The notes: generated from the sequence alone by a model not told the origin. A stretch of 64,000 bases of DNA from Streptomyces sp. WAC 01529 (GCF_003945545.1 NZ_CP029617.1:6909001-6973000), one strand, 5' to 3'. Positions 8,664-17,170 are shown, counted from the first letter of the stretch. Program-made: numbers and translations.

Positions 8664-9314
8664 ATGGCTGGTGCACTGCTGCTGACCGGTGCCATCGCGG
8701 CGCTGTTCGGCTCCACGCTCCCGGCGCACAGCCCCACCGGGACCCTTGAACCGCCGCCCGACAAGATCGTGATCGAGGTCGCCACGGTGAACGGCTCGGG
8801 CTGTCCGCGCGGCACCGCGGCCGTCGCCGTCTCCGAGGACAACACGGCCTTCACGGTCACCTACAGCGACTACCTCGCCCGGGCGGGCGGCGGCGCGGAC
8901 CCCACCGCGTTCCGCAAGAACTGCCAGCTCAACCTCATCGTCTACGTCCCGCAGGGCTTCACGTACGCGATCGCGAGCGCGGACTACCGCGGTTACGCCT
9001 CGCTCCAGCCGGGCGCCAAGGGCATCGAGAAGGCCTCGTACTACTTCCAGGGTTCGTCCAACACGGCCGCGATCACCCATGAGTTCAAGGGCGCCCACCA
9101 CGACAACTGGCAGGCCACCGATACGACGGACTGGGCGCAGCTGGTCTGGGCGCCGTGCGGGGAGCGGCGCAACTTCAACATCAACACGGAGTTGCGTGTC
9201 GACGTGGGCACGTCGGACCCCGCGAAGTCGAGCTTCATGACGATGGACTCGACGGACGGGGACATCAGCACCAAATACCACATGGCGTGGAAGCAGTGCC
9301 CGCCGCGCCGTTGA
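8664..9314 (+). CDS. Secreted DUF4360-type protein
   Basis: 216 residues from ATG 8664, which has GGAG a few bases ahead. An ATG at 8649 (five residues longer, adding Glu-Arg-Arg-Thr to the signal n-region) has no ribosome site but cannot be excluded. A signal peptide (MAGALLLTGAIAALFGSTLP) is followed by a region with the DUF4360 look: ATVNGSGCPRGTAAV near the start, three conserved cysteines, and aromatic-rich beta strands. The family is secreted by actinomycetes and fungi and has no proven function. The gene is divergent from chitosanase across about 240 bases that hold the chitosanase operator. Confidence 0.8.
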   Translation: MAGALLLTGAIAALFGSTLPAHSPTGTLEPPPDKIVIEVATVNGSGCPRGTAAVAVSEDNTAFTVTYSDYLARAGGGADPTAFRKNCQLNLIVYVPQGFTYAIASADYRGYASLQPGAKGIEKASYYFQGSSNTAAITHEFKGAHHDNWQATDTTDWAQLVWAPCGERRNFNINTELRVDVGTSDPAKSSFMTMDSTDGDISTKYHMAWKQCPPRR

Positions 9315-9333
9315 AGCCTTCACGGTGACAGCG

Positions 9334-9369
9334 GTTTCTTCCGTTTCTTCGGTGTCCTCGGTCTCCTCT
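9334..9369. repeat. Four 9-bp tandem units at the end of the TetR gene
   Basis: GTTTCTTCC, GTTTCTTCG, GTGTCCTCG and GTCTCCTCT stand in direct succession. The last unit ends on the stop codon of the TetR gene. Probably a slippage product between two convergent genes. Confidence 0.6.
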
Positions 9370-10039
9370 AGCCGATCGGCCGGCTTGAGGGGACCGAGGC
9401 CTCGATGTGGGCGAGGTGGGCGGCGAGGATCTCGTCGAACGCGGCGCGGCGGTCCACCCCCAGGGGGCGGACGTCGCGGGCGAAGTGGGCCAGGGCGGGG
9501 AAGCGTTCGGGGTCGGCGCCGAGTACCGCGACGCGGAACAGCTCCATGCCCTGTTCCTGCTCTTCGGGGGTGGTGGCGCTCATCCCGGCCTCGGAGGCGA
9601 TCAACGCGGCGATGAGGATCGCGATCCGGTGGTAGCGCGCCGGGATCTCCTCGTCGGGCAGCCCCGACGCGCGCAGGGCCTGTAGTGCCTCTTCCATGAT
9701 CAGCCGGGAACCGGTGCCGCTCGACGCGTAGCGTCCCCAGACCGCGGCGAGCTGGGGCTGCTGCCCGAAGGCCTCTCTCACGCGAAGGGCCAGGGCCGTG
9801 AGGCGCTGCTTCCAGTCGCCTTCGGGGTGGTAGCCGTCCATCGCGGTCAGGAGGATCCGGTCGGCGACAGCGCGCAGCAGTTCGGTCTTGCTGCGGAAGT
9901 GCCGGTAGAGGCTGGAGGAGTCGGTCCCGAGGGCCGCGGCCAGCTTGCGCACGCTGAACGAATCCGTGTCGCTCGTGCGCAGCAGTTCCGCCGCCGCGTC
10001 CAGGATCTCTTCGGTTGCCCAACGCCTTCGGCCTGCCAT
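9368..10039 (-). CDS. TetR-family transcriptional regulator
   Basis: 223 residues. The N-terminal helix-turn-helix occupies about residues 8-55 (EILDAAAELL, then FSVRKLAAALGTDSSSLYRHF), a textbook TetR DNA-binding domain. The C-terminal part resembles TetR_C ligand pockets. It is divergent from a serine hydrolase gene, with a palindrome at 10070-10104 between them, so it probably represses both that gene and itself. The ligand is unknown. Confidence 0.9.
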   Translation of the reverse strand: MAGRRRWATEEILDAAAELLRTSDTDSFSVRKLAAALGTDSSSLYRHFRSKTELLRAVADRILLTAMDGYHPEGDWKQRLTALALRVREAFGQQPQLAAVWGRYASSGTGSRLIMEEALQALRASGLPDEEIPARYHRIAILIAALIASEAGMSATTPEEQEQGMELFRVAVLGADPERFPALAHFARDVRPLGVDRRAAFDEILAAHLAHIEASVPSSRPIG

Positions 10040-10069
10040 TTTGCTCCTCTCGCCGGCCCTCAGCGTAAC

Positions 10070-10104
10070 TTATGCACTTGGTGTTGCACGCACCGCGTGC
10101 ATAA
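10070..10104. promoter_or_regulatory. Operator between TetR gene and serine hydrolase
   Basis: TTATGCAC (10070-10077) and GTGCATAA (10097-10104) are perfect inverted half-sites. Between them TGCAC occurs again (TTGCACGCACC), so there may be overlapping sites. Position 31 bases upstream of the TetR start is right for autoregulation. Confidence 0.7.
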
Positions 10105-10211
10105 TGAGGACATCGGCATGTCGGGCGGACCGGCATGCCGCTCGTGCCCTGTGGCCCGGGTCGGACGGCCGATGCGTGGCCCGCCCCGGGGGAGACGAAA
10201 GGACGCATGAC

Positions 10212-11330
10212 GTGAAGAACCCACTGGATTCGGCTGTGCTGGACGCGGCCATCGAAGACGTGCACCGCGCCGGGGTGCCCGGCCTGTTCGCCGAGGTGCG
10301 AGACGGTGAACAGGTCTGGCGCGGCGCCGCCGGGGTCGCCGATGTCGTCACCGGCCGCCCCGTCACCGCCGACATGCGACACCGGGTCGGCAGCATCACC
10401 AAGACCTTCACCGCCGCCGCGGTCCTGCAGCAGGTCGAGAGCGGTCAGATCGGCCTCGACGCACCGATCGGCAGATACCTTCCGAAGCTGGTTCCCGGAG
10501 AACGCGGTGACGCGATCACGGTCCGGATGCTGCTCAACCACACCAGCGGCCTCGCCGAGTACCTCCCGTACGCCTACCCCTCCCTCAAGGCGTTCCCCGC
10601 CCTCGCGGACACCGGGCCCCAGAGCCTGGACGACCACCGGTTCACGCGGTTCGACCCCGCTGAACTGATCGAGATGGGGGTCACCGCACCCGCCTTCGGC
10701 GCCCCGGGCGGCACTCCGGGGCTGTACTCCAACACCAACTACCTGCTCCTTGTCCAACTCCTGGAAGAGGTGACCGGTACTACGGCCGAGCAATACATCA
10801 CCCGGAACGTCATCGAGCGTGCCGGACTCCGGGACGCCCACCTCCCCGCCGGACCACACGTCGGCGGGCCGCACTCGCAGCTCTACGAGGCGTGGTTCGG
10901 CATGATCGACCCGCCGCGCGACTACAGCGTCTACGACATGTCATGGGTGGGTCCCTCGGCCTCGCTGATATCAACCGTCACGGACCTCAACCGCTTCTTC
11001 GGCATGCTGCTGGCCGGGGAGATCGTCAGCCGGTCGTCGCTGGCGCAGATGCAACGCACCGTCCCGGTCATCTCCCAGGAGGGAAAGACGATCGACTACG
11101 GACTCGGCCTGCACCCGATGGAGGGCCCCGGTCAGGGCACCTTCTGGGGCCATGGCGGCACGGTCTGGGGCGGTGGAGCGCTGGCCATGATCCGTGCCGA
11201 CGGCAAGCGGCAGATGGCGGTCGCGGTGAACATGCAGAGGTGGAACAGACTCGACTCCTCCGGCGTGCCGCAGCCCCACCCCATCGACGCCGCGCTCGCG
11301 ACGCTGTACCGCGTGGCGATGTACGGCTGA
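10212..11330 (+). CDS. Serine hydrolase, class C beta-lactamase / DD-peptidase fold
   Basis: 372 residues from the GTG at 10212, with AAAGGA nine bases ahead. The serine beta-lactamase/penicillin-binding fold is shown by its three motifs in order: S-x-x-K (SITK, Ser61 and Lys64), Y-x-N (YSN, Tyr172) and H-G-G (GHGGT, near residue 315). No signal peptide is seen, unlike true beta-lactamases and DD-carboxypeptidases, so it probably acts as a cytoplasmic esterase or peptidase of the EstB/beta-lactamase-related group. Divergent TetR control suggests induction by a small molecule. A cupin gene follows 94 bases later on the same strand and may share the transcript. Confidence 0.88.
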   Translation: MKNPLDSAVLDAAIEDVHRAGVPGLFAEVRDGEQVWRGAAGVADVVTGRPVTADMRHRVGSITKTFTAAAVLQQVESGQIGLDAPIGRYLPKLVPGERGDAITVRMLLNHTSGLAEYLPYAYPSLKAFPALADTGPQSLDDHRFTRFDPAELIEMGVTAPAFGAPGGTPGLYSNTNYLLLVQLLEEVTGTTAEQYITRNVIERAGLRDAHLPAGPHVGGPHSQLYEAWFGMIDPPRDYSVYDMSWVGPSASLISTVTDLNRFFGMLLAGEIVSRSSLAQMQRTVPVISQEGKTIDYGLGLHPMEGPGQGTFWGHGGTVWGGGALAMIRADGKRQMAVAVNMQRWNRLDSSGVPQPHPIDAALATLYRVAMYG

Positions 11331-11424
11331 CCATGGAGACGGCCGGGCCACCCAGGCCAACCCGGCCGGCCCCGAGCCCTGCGCCTGACCAGATGAACGA
11401 TGACCGCAGAACGGATGTGTCGCC

Positions 11425-11814
11425 ATGACCGTTACCCCGATCGATCTCTTCGCCTCCTTCATCCACCTCGACCAAGGCGGCCAGGCGTGCGCCGCGAAAC
11501 CCGTGTTCGACACCGAGCGGGACGGCTGGCAGCTGATGACCTTCCATGTGGAGACCGATGCCGACGTCCACGCCGACCATTGGGAAGTCCACTCCGCCGC
11601 CGACGAGGTCGTGTCCTGCCTCAGCGGCGGGATACGTCTCTGCTTCCGCCCGCAGCGGCCGGGTGAGAAGGAGGAGGAGATCAAGCTGACGGCGGGAACG
11701 GCGGTCGTCGTCCCGCGCGGGCGATGGCACCGCATCGCACTGGACGCCCCCAGCGACATCATGTCCGTCACCGTTCCACGGGGCAGCCGCCTGGAGAAGT
11801 GCGGCGAAGCCTAG
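11425..11814 (+). CDS. Cupin-domain protein
   Basis: 129 residues forming one small cupin barrel. Motif 1 is seen as H-A-D-H-W-E-V-H (about residues 49-56, with metal-type histidines), and motif 2 as P-R-G-R-W-H-R-I (about residues 96-103). The ring of His and Glu could bind a metal. Such small cupins include isomerases, dioxygenase-like proteins and sensors, so no reaction is assigned. It follows the serine hydrolase and may be regulated by the same TetR repressor. Confidence 0.8.
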   Translation: MTVTPIDLFASFIHLDQGGQACAAKPVFDTERDGWQLMTFHVETDADVHADHWEVHSAADEVVSCLSGGIRLCFRPQRPGEKEEEIKLTAGTAVVVPRGRWHRIALDAPSDIMSVTVPRGSRLEKCGEA

Positions 11815-11897
11815 CCGGGCCCGTCACATACGGTCATCATCCACAGCGACGCCCGACCCAGGCCGCGGCTCACGTCCGCACATACCCGTGGCTCGCC

Positions 11898-12168
11898 CTA
11901 GAGGTCGTTTTCCTCTGGAGAGTCCGTTTGCTCTCAACATGCCCTTGCGAAGGGTTAGGGCCGAAGGGTTGTCAGGAGTGCATGTGCCCCATGAGGTTCG
12001 CGGGAGGCCCGGATTGCCTTCTCATCCCGCAGAACCTGCCTTACTCCAAAAGACGCAACCCGCACCGCTTCGCCCCTGACTGGCGCGCTCAGTTCCTTGA
12101 AGCGAGCTACACCTGTGAAGCATCGAGGCTCACGAGAGGGCGCAAACCAGTGGAAAACGACCTCTTAG
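11898..12168. mobile_element. 271-bp inverted-repeat element (MITE-like)
   Basis: Left end AGAGGTCGTTTTCCTCTGG (11900-11918) matches the reverse complement of the right end (12147-12166) at all but one position. The flanks read CTA on the left and TTAG on the right, consistent with a short TA-type target duplication. The interior of about 230 bp has no convincing coding frame on either strand, so this looks non-autonomous: a miniature element or the ends of a deleted insertion sequence. The right end contains the stop codon of the neighbouring membrane-protein gene. The 350-bp gap between the cupin gene and that gene holds nothing else I can name. Confidence 0.65.
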
Positions 12169-13799
12169 CAGTGCCTCTGCCAGGGGCCCAGGTACGAACT
12201 ATCGATTTCGTATCGGCCAGCTCTCGGCACCTTGAGGCGCACCCACTCGCCCTCACGTTCGATGCAGCCGGCGTTGGTTCGCAGCCAAGGTGAATAGGCG
12301 ATGCGCAGACTCACCGCCCCCTGTTTCCGGGTGCGGAGGGTGAACTTGGCGTTGTCGCTGCTGATCACAGATGCACCAGCGCCGGCGGCCATGGGGCGGG
12401 CATTTTTGACTGCGTAGATCCGCCAGTTGGCGTCGTGCCACACCGGCTTCAGCCAGTTGGGCTCGCTCTTTACGAGTCTGGCCTCATCCTTCGCCGCGAA
12501 GTCGGGCTCACCGGTCGGCAGAACGACGTACCCCACCGCCCAGTTGTTGAGCCAGGAGCGGTACTTCGCGGCCGAGAACCGGCCCTCGTAGAAGAGGTCA
12601 CCTCGCTCCACGTCCACCTGCCGATTCCAACCACGGGCGAGATTCACATAAGGGCCAAGCACGGTGGTCTCCCGGTGATTGATCGCTGGCACGACCTCCA
12701 CGCGGGTTCGGTTTGCGTCCAGCCGGTCCAGCGCCGCCAGTACGCCACGCGCTTCTGTGGCCCACGCCGGCACTGGTGTCGACATCTTCGTCACATGAAT
12801 GGTGTGCGACGTGACCCACTGGGCGGAGAGCACGAGTCCGACACCGAGCGCCGTCTTTTGTAGCAGGCGCCCCTTCCCGGTGAGTAGCGCGGCGAGCAAT
12901 ACCGGGCCGCCGAACAGCTCAGCCAGCCGGACGACATTGGCTCCCACGGGCGTGGGGATCAGCGCCGACAGGATGATGCCGAGCGTGTAGGTCGCGGCGC
13001 TGTAGCGAAGCACCCGCCAATCGGGCGGGGCAAACGCAGCAAGTAGAACACTGAAGAGGATCGGCTTCCACAGATCGCTCGTGGACATGGGCATCACGCC
13101 GCCGAAGGGGAAGAGCAGCGTCGTCAAGCCCACCACCGCAGTGGGTGGAGTGCACAGCACGAGGGCTTTGCCGAAGTCTCGGTTCAGGAGCCAGCCTGTG
13201 CCACACACGAGAAGGAACAGTCCTGCCACCGGGCTGGCCATAGTTGCCAGCGTGCTGAACACGCCGGCCGCAACAAGCCGCTGGCTTCTTCCCGTCAACA
13301 TCAGACACGATGCCAAGGCCAGCGCGACACCCAGTGCGAAGGTAGACCGTCCTGAAGCGACGTTGCCCCATAAGAACAGCACCGCCAGGAGCGTGGGCCA
13401 CATCGGGTTGCGGATGCCGCTGCGCACGAACACGCAGCCGATTAGCCAAGAAGCGGCAATACCTGAGGCCACGGTGACAGTGCGCACGCCGAGCAGCGCC
13501 ATCAGTTGGGGGGCCAGGACGCTGTAATTTCCTACATGGACGCCGCCGTACCAGGCGAGGCTGTAAGGCGATCCAGGGTGTTCGGCAACAAACCGGGTCC
13601 AGGAAACCTGTGCGGCAAGATCCCCGCCTCCAGTGGCGAGGAAGACGGCCCATAGAATGTATGCGGGAAGGGCGAGAACGCTGGCCGAGATGGGAACGCG
13701 ATGCTGCTTCCAAAAGGGGTGCAGCCGCCTCGGCCCGACGGGAGAGGTGTTCTTTTTTTGGGCAGGCAGCCCAGTCCTCGACGAGGCAGTGGATGCCAC
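12165..13799 (-). CDS. Polytopic membrane protein, unknown
   Basis: 544 residues from the GTG at 13799 (weak ribosome site). About 9-10 hydrophobic segments fill residues 35-330, then a soluble, probably extracytoplasmic region of about 200 residues follows with motifs such as VVPAINHRETTVLGPYVNLARGW and a C-terminal beta-rich part. The architecture resembles GT-C-type membrane proteins (many helices plus an external C-terminal domain), but I see no diagnostic catalytic motif. Base composition is lower in G+C than the neighbours. The TAA stop falls in the terminal repeat of the adjacent element, so the original C-terminus may have been altered by the insertion. Confidence 0.65.
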   Translation of the reverse strand: MASTASSRTGLPAQKKNTSPVGPRRLHPFWKQHRVPISASVLALPAYILWAVFLATGGGDLAAQVSWTRFVAEHPGSPYSLAWYGGVHVGNYSVLAPQLMALLGVRTVTVASGIAASWLIGCVFVRSGIRNPMWPTLLAVLFLWGNVASGRSTFALGVALALASCLMLTGRSQRLVAAGVFSTLATMASPVAGLFLLVCGTGWLLNRDFGKALVLCTPPTAVVGLTTLLFPFGGVMPMSTSDLWKPILFSVLLAAFAPPDWRVLRYSAATYTLGIILSALIPTPVGANVVRLAELFGGPVLLAALLTGKGRLLQKTALGVGLVLSAQWVTSHTIHVTKMSTPVPAWATEARGVLAALDRLDANRTRVEVVPAINHRETTVLGPYVNLARGWNRQVDVERGDLFYEGRFSAAKYRSWLNNWAVGYVVLPTGEPDFAAKDEARLVKSEPNWLKPVWHDANWRIYAVKNARPMAAGAGASVISSDNAKFTLRTRKQGAVSLRIAYSPWLRTNAGCIEREGEWVRLKVPRAGRYEIDSSYLGPWQRHC

Positions 13800-13866
13800 T
13801 GATGGATTCCGTTCAGTAATTTTGCCGAGAGGCCGCCTACCCTGTAGGTCAATCCCGAATCGGCAG

Positions 13867-14709
13867 CTATTCTCCAGGAAGCGCCAGCCGGACGTTATGC
13901 AGGTAGCGCCTATTTGAGCTTTTCAGATCATCGAAATAAGACTTGTCTCTGTTGATCTCTATTTCCTCCAGCATTTTTTCTGTCGAGAGCCAGATGGCGA
14001 CTAGGTCAGTCTTCTTCTTGCATCTCACGTCAGACGCTGCGATGGCGATCTCTCGTTTTGTTGGATCGCCCTCTCCTGCCCACTTCCTAGCAGCCCCCCA
14101 GGGGGTTGCGTAGTCAAAACCGGCCGCTTTCATGCATGCACTCCACCGGGCGGTAGCGGTTTTCACGCGGTGATCGCGTTTGGCTGCGTCGAATGTACTC
14201 GACTTCAGGTCGTTGAACTTCGCGAAAGAGGTCTTTGCGCCACGTGTCAGTCTCCGGCCGGCCTCCTTCTGACAGTCTGCGGCTTGGGAAGCGGCGTCCT
14301 TCGATAGGCTTGCCAGTCGCTCTCTCATCTGTTTGACCACGCTCCTGTACTCCGGCGAGGACAGGAGCTCCGCAGGTGTGTGATATCCAAACCTACTGGC
14401 GACATTCGGCTCGACGACGCCGAAGTGGAGACGATTTCGCCAACTAGGGACACTTTTGGGCGACTTGATTCGCCTCCACTCATGTCCCTTCTCCCGCATA
14501 CATGGGCGAACTAGAGCATCAGTTGCCGCATACGTCTTGATAATGTCATTGTCGGATAAGTCGTAGGAATCGAAGGGGAAGACAATGCCCCTGGCCTCTA
14601 TGGTTGGAGCAGGTACGTCTGCCTCCGGCCCGCCGTCCGCCCGAGCTCCGCCGGAGCAGCCGACCGCGACCAGACCCAGGATTACGAATGAAATATATCC
14701 CCTACGCAT
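13867..14709 (-). CDS. Lipoprotein, unknown
   Basis: 280 residues from ATG 14709. AAGGAAG is seven bases ahead, whereas the ATG at 14715 would leave only one base of spacing. The N-terminus is a lipoprotein signal ending in the lipobox LVAVGC. The mature part is charged, mostly helical, with four further cysteines in spaced pairs (PCMREKG, DCQKEAG, ACMKAAG, VRCKKKT) that could form disulphides outside the cell. I do not recognise the family; such cysteine-paired lipoproteins are common in Streptomyces accessory regions. The gene is visibly AT-richer than its surroundings. Confidence 0.7.
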   Translation of the reverse strand: MRRGYISFVILGLVAVGCSGGARADGGPEADVPAPTIEARGIVFPFDSYDLSDNDIIKTYAATDALVRPCMREKGHEWRRIKSPKSVPSWRNRLHFGVVEPNVASRFGYHTPAELLSSPEYRSVVKQMRERLASLSKDAASQAADCQKEAGRRLTRGAKTSFAKFNDLKSSTFDAAKRDHRVKTATARWSACMKAAGFDYATPWGAARKWAGEGDPTKREIAIAASDVRCKKKTDLVAIWLSTEKMLEEIEINRDKSYFDDLKSSNRRYLHNVRLALPGE

Positions 14710-14738
14710 TTTCATTCTTCCTTAATGCTTTAAATGCC

Positions 14739-14774
14739 GCCTGGGGGGCGCCGCGCATGCGGCACCCCCCAGGC
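14739..14774 (-). terminator. Strong terminator hairpin after the I36-type gene
   Basis: GCCTGGGGGG (14739-14748) pairs with 14765-14774, and inside it GCCGC pairs with GCGGC around a GCAT loop. Only one mismatch interrupts a 15-bp stem. It lies 12 bases after the stop of the minus-strand gene upstream and separates it from the lipoprotein gene. Confidence 0.85.
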
Positions 14775-14785
14775 ATGCAGTTTCC

Positions 14786-15163
14786 TTAGAACCCGTTCAG
14801 GGAGCTGGCCTTGTTCTCGAAGTTATTGTTCTCGAAGTCGGCGTCCTCGCTATGGGGCTTCAAGCCGTAACTCTGGCCCTGGTAGTTCACATCCTGGTGC
14901 AAGTGGACCCAGTGGCCACACTTGTTCTTGGCGGCGTTGGCGTCGTCGTTCATGGCCGCACCGCTCGACCACTTGTTTCCACTGAAGGTCGAGTCGTTCC
15001 CCGAGAATGCACGGGACCCGTCCCTGAAGCCGTTCGTGTCCCAGAGCGTGAAGCACGCCGAGGCCTGCGGACCGCTTTCGGCGGCGGTCGCGGCGGGGGC
15101 GATTGCAACGAGGCTGGTGGCGCACACGGCCACAAGGCCGAGCGAAAGAGTGAGCTTGCGCAT
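14786..15163 (-). CDS. Small secreted protein, I36 inhibitor / crystallin-like
   Basis: 125 residues from ATG 15163, which has GAGGAA close ahead. A Sec signal peptide (MRKLTLSLGLVAVCATSLVA, cleavage after ATAA near residue 28) precedes a mature protein of about 97 residues with one pair of cysteines and the Gly/Tyr/Asn-rich pattern (DVNYQGQSYGL, FENKASSLN) typical of peptidase inhibitor family I36 and bacterial beta/gamma-crystallin-like proteins. It may inhibit metalloproteases or act as a wall-associated protein. A strong terminator follows. Confidence 0.75.
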   Translation of the reverse strand: MRKLTLSLGLVAVCATSLVAIAPAATAAESGPQASACFTLWDTNGFRDGSRAFSGNDSTFSGNKWSSGAAMNDDANAAKNKCGHWVHLHQDVNYQGQSYGLKPHSEDADFENNNFENKASSLNGF

Positions 15164-15517
15164 TATTTCCTCTCGAATTTTACGTCGGTAGCGAGATCCG
15201 CAGCATGGGGCGGAATTTTCTGCTCCACTTTCCGGTGGTCCCGTCGGTCGAACGCCTGAATACAAACATTGCATTCCCGTAATGGTCAACGCGTTTATGG
15301 CGGTGTCGTGGCATATGGCTAGAAGCGGTCGCCATCTGGGGGGCGAGGCGTCGCTGGCGGTGACGGTGGCATATGGCTAGAAGAAGTCGCCGACTTTAGT
15401 GAAAGCCGTCCTGCGAACCATCAACCGTGCCCGTTTGCCGTCCCCTGTGTCACGTAAAGTCCATTTTGTCTGATCAGTGCGCAAGAGGCTGAAAGTGCGC
15501 GCCAGGAGGAATGCAAA
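15164..15517. other. Non-coding gap with short repeats
   Basis: No supported gene. It holds the promoter side of the I36-type gene and an 18-bp direct repeat listed separately. The sequence is AT-richer than the chromosome around it. I see no tRNA-like or clear integration-site structure. Confidence 0.5.
15308..15383. repeat. 18-bp direct repeat, 58 bp apart
   Basis: GTGGCATATGGCTAGAAG occurs at 15308-15325 and again at 15366-15383. Similarity continues after each copy with GTCGCC a few bases on. NdeI-like CATATG palindromes sit in the centre of each copy. Could be a pair of protein-binding sites or a duplicated junction. Confidence 0.8.
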
Positions 15518-15595
15518 GTGATCTTCGCGTTTGGCCGTGAGTGTCCGAAAGCGGTAACGTCACGCTCCGAACTCTCACCCCTTCGAGCGGCGTGA
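15518..15595 (+). CDS. Possible 25-codon leader or small protein
   Basis: GTG at 15518 is preceded by a perfect AGGAGG eight bases upstream and opens a frame of 25 codons ending at TGA 15593-15595. The predicted peptide starts VIFAFGRECPKAV. The ribosome site is the only strong evidence. Ninety bases later the next small gene begins, so it could be a leader peptide. Confidence 0.25.
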   Translation: MIFAFGRECPKAVTSRSELSPLRAA

Positions 15596-15684
15596 AAGAT
15601 GCGGCCGAAAAGGGGTGGCCTGTTTCCTCCCTTTAGCTCAGCCCCTACTGTTCAGATTCGTAGCAGAGAAATGAGAGGTGTGAG

Positions 15685-15942
15685 GTGCTGGTAAGCGGCG
15701 CCGCTTTGACGGCTATCGGCCTAATGTCCATCTTTGTGTCTTTCGTCATGAGTACCGCGATTGTGCGTCGATTTGCCCAGAGCGCCCTCGAAACCGATGC
15801 GCGTGCCACTGATAGGTGCATCAGGAAGCAGAGGACGCAACAACTCGCAGTGGCTATCCGACCAGCTCGTCGCACCCTCGCGACCGGGTTGTTGCTCGCT
15901 ACTTGCGGCATAGGGATGATGGTCTTGGCCTTCCTGCGTTGA
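15685..15942 (+). CDS. Small two-helix membrane protein
   Basis: 85 residues from the GTG at 15685, with a GAGAGGTGTGAG purine-rich stretch directly ahead. Two hydrophobic segments (about residues 1-25 and 62-83) flank a basic, polar loop, giving a hairpin membrane protein. No family recognised. It converges on the MFS gene, with 43 bases between the stops. Confidence 0.5.
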   Translation: MLVSGAALTAIGLMSIFVSFVMSTAIVRRFAQSALETDARATDRCIRKQRTQQLAVAIRPARRTLATGLLLATCGIGMMVLAFLR

Positions 15943-15985
15943 CTTCAGCCCTTCCATCTCATCGCTCTCGCCGTCGCAATGGTCC

Positions 15986-17170
15986 TCATCCGACCTGCGG
16001 CCGAGACGGGATAGCGCCCCGTCGAGTGACCGCCCACACTCCCAGCCCGGCGCAGCTGAACCCCGCGCCGAGGGCGCAGACCGCGCCCCAGCCCGCCGCC
16101 GCGTACAGTGCGGTCGCCGCGAGTGCCCCGACTGCGCTGCCGATCGAGTAGAAGACCATGTATCCGCCGATGAGCCGGCTGCCCGCGTCCGGGCGCAGCG
16201 CGTGGATCAGCGTCTGGTTGGTGACGTGCACCGCCTGCACGGCGAGGTCGAGCAGGACCACTCCGAGGAACAGGAACCAGAGCGAGCTGCGGGCGAAGGC
16301 CAGCGGCAGCCAGGAGGCGGCGAGCAGCGCGAGGGCGATCCCGGTGGTACGCCGGGAGAGCCCGCGGTCGTTGAGGCGTCCCGCCGCCCCCGCGGCCAGC
16401 GCGCCGACGACACCGACAAGCCCCAGCGCCCCGATCGCGCTGTGGGACATGGAGTACGGCGCCTCGCTGAGCGGCAGAGCGACGCTGCTCCACAGCGTGC
16501 TGAACGCGGCGAAGATCAGCAGACCGAACAGGGCCCGGAGCCGCAGCAGCGGTTCCCGCGCGAACAGGGTGATCATGGAGCGCAGGAGCTGTCCGTAGCG
16601 CAGGGGCGTGGGCGGAGTGCCGCCGTGGCGCGGCAGCACGCGGGACAGGATCAGCGCGAGCAGAGCGGTGAGCGAGGCCGAGGCGAGGTAGACAGAGCGC
16701 CAGCCCGCGAGATCGGCAAGGAGGCCAGACGCGGTGCGGGCGAGGAGGATGCCGATGACCACGCCGCTGGTGACCAGGCCGACGACCCGCCCGCGCTCGG
16801 CGGCCGGTGCCAGCGAAGCCGCGAAGGCCACCAGAGTCTGCGTGACGACGGCGAGGAACCCGGTCGCGGCCATGCCCGCGAGGAGGACTGCCGCCGTGGG
16901 AGCGGGGGCCACTACGGCCAGCGCCCCTACCAGGAGCAGTAATTGGGCCACGACGAGCCGCCGTCGGTCGGTTATATCGCCCAGCGGTACGAGGAAGAAG
17001 AGGCCGAGCCCGTAGCCGACGTGGGTGAGGGTGACCACGCTGCCGACGAGCGCCGGGCTCATTGCGAGGTCGTGGCCGATGGTCACCAGGAGCGGCTGGG
17101 AGAGATAGAGGTTGGCGACCGCTGTCCCGCAGGCGAAGGCGAACAGGGCGACTAAGCCACGGGACAGCAC
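15986..17170 (-). CDS. MFS transporter (drug-efflux type)
   Basis: 394 residues with 12 predicted membrane segments. The loop between helices 2 and 3 carries the MFS signature in the form GDITDRRRLV (near residue 64). The family resembles small-molecule efflux proteins of the DHA1 group. The start is the GTG at 17170, close behind GGAGGGG. The gene is divergent from an HxlR-type regulator and shares an extended palindrome with it, a typical drug-responsive pair. The substrate is unknown. Confidence 0.88.
   Translation of the reverse strand: MLSRGLVALFAFACGTAVANLYLSQPLLVTIGHDLAMSPALVGSVVTLTHVGYGLGLFFLVPLGDITDRRRLVVAQLLLLVGALAVVAPAPTAAVLLAGMAATGFLAVVTQTLVAFAASLAPAAERGRVVGLVTSGVVIGILLARTASGLLADLAGWRSVYLASASLTALLALILSRVLPRHGGTPPTPLRYGQLLRSMITLFAREPLLRLRALFGLLIFAAFSTLWSSVALPLSEAPYSMSHSAIGALGLVGVVGALAAGAAGRLNDRGLSRRTTGIALALLAASWLPLAFARSSLWFLFLGVVLLDLAVQAVHVTNQTLIHALRPDAGSRLIGGYMVFYSIGSAVGALAATALYAAAGWGAVCALGAGFSCAGLGVWAVTRRGAIPSRPQVG

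Noticed and set aside
8610..10874. 754-codon minus-strand frame across DUF4360, TetR and hydrolase genes
   Set aside because: It crosses three unrelated genes and their operator and has no ribosome site or domain.
11898..12168. Reading the inverted-repeat element as a complete insertion sequence
   Set aside because: The interior is too short and has no transposase-like frame on either strand.
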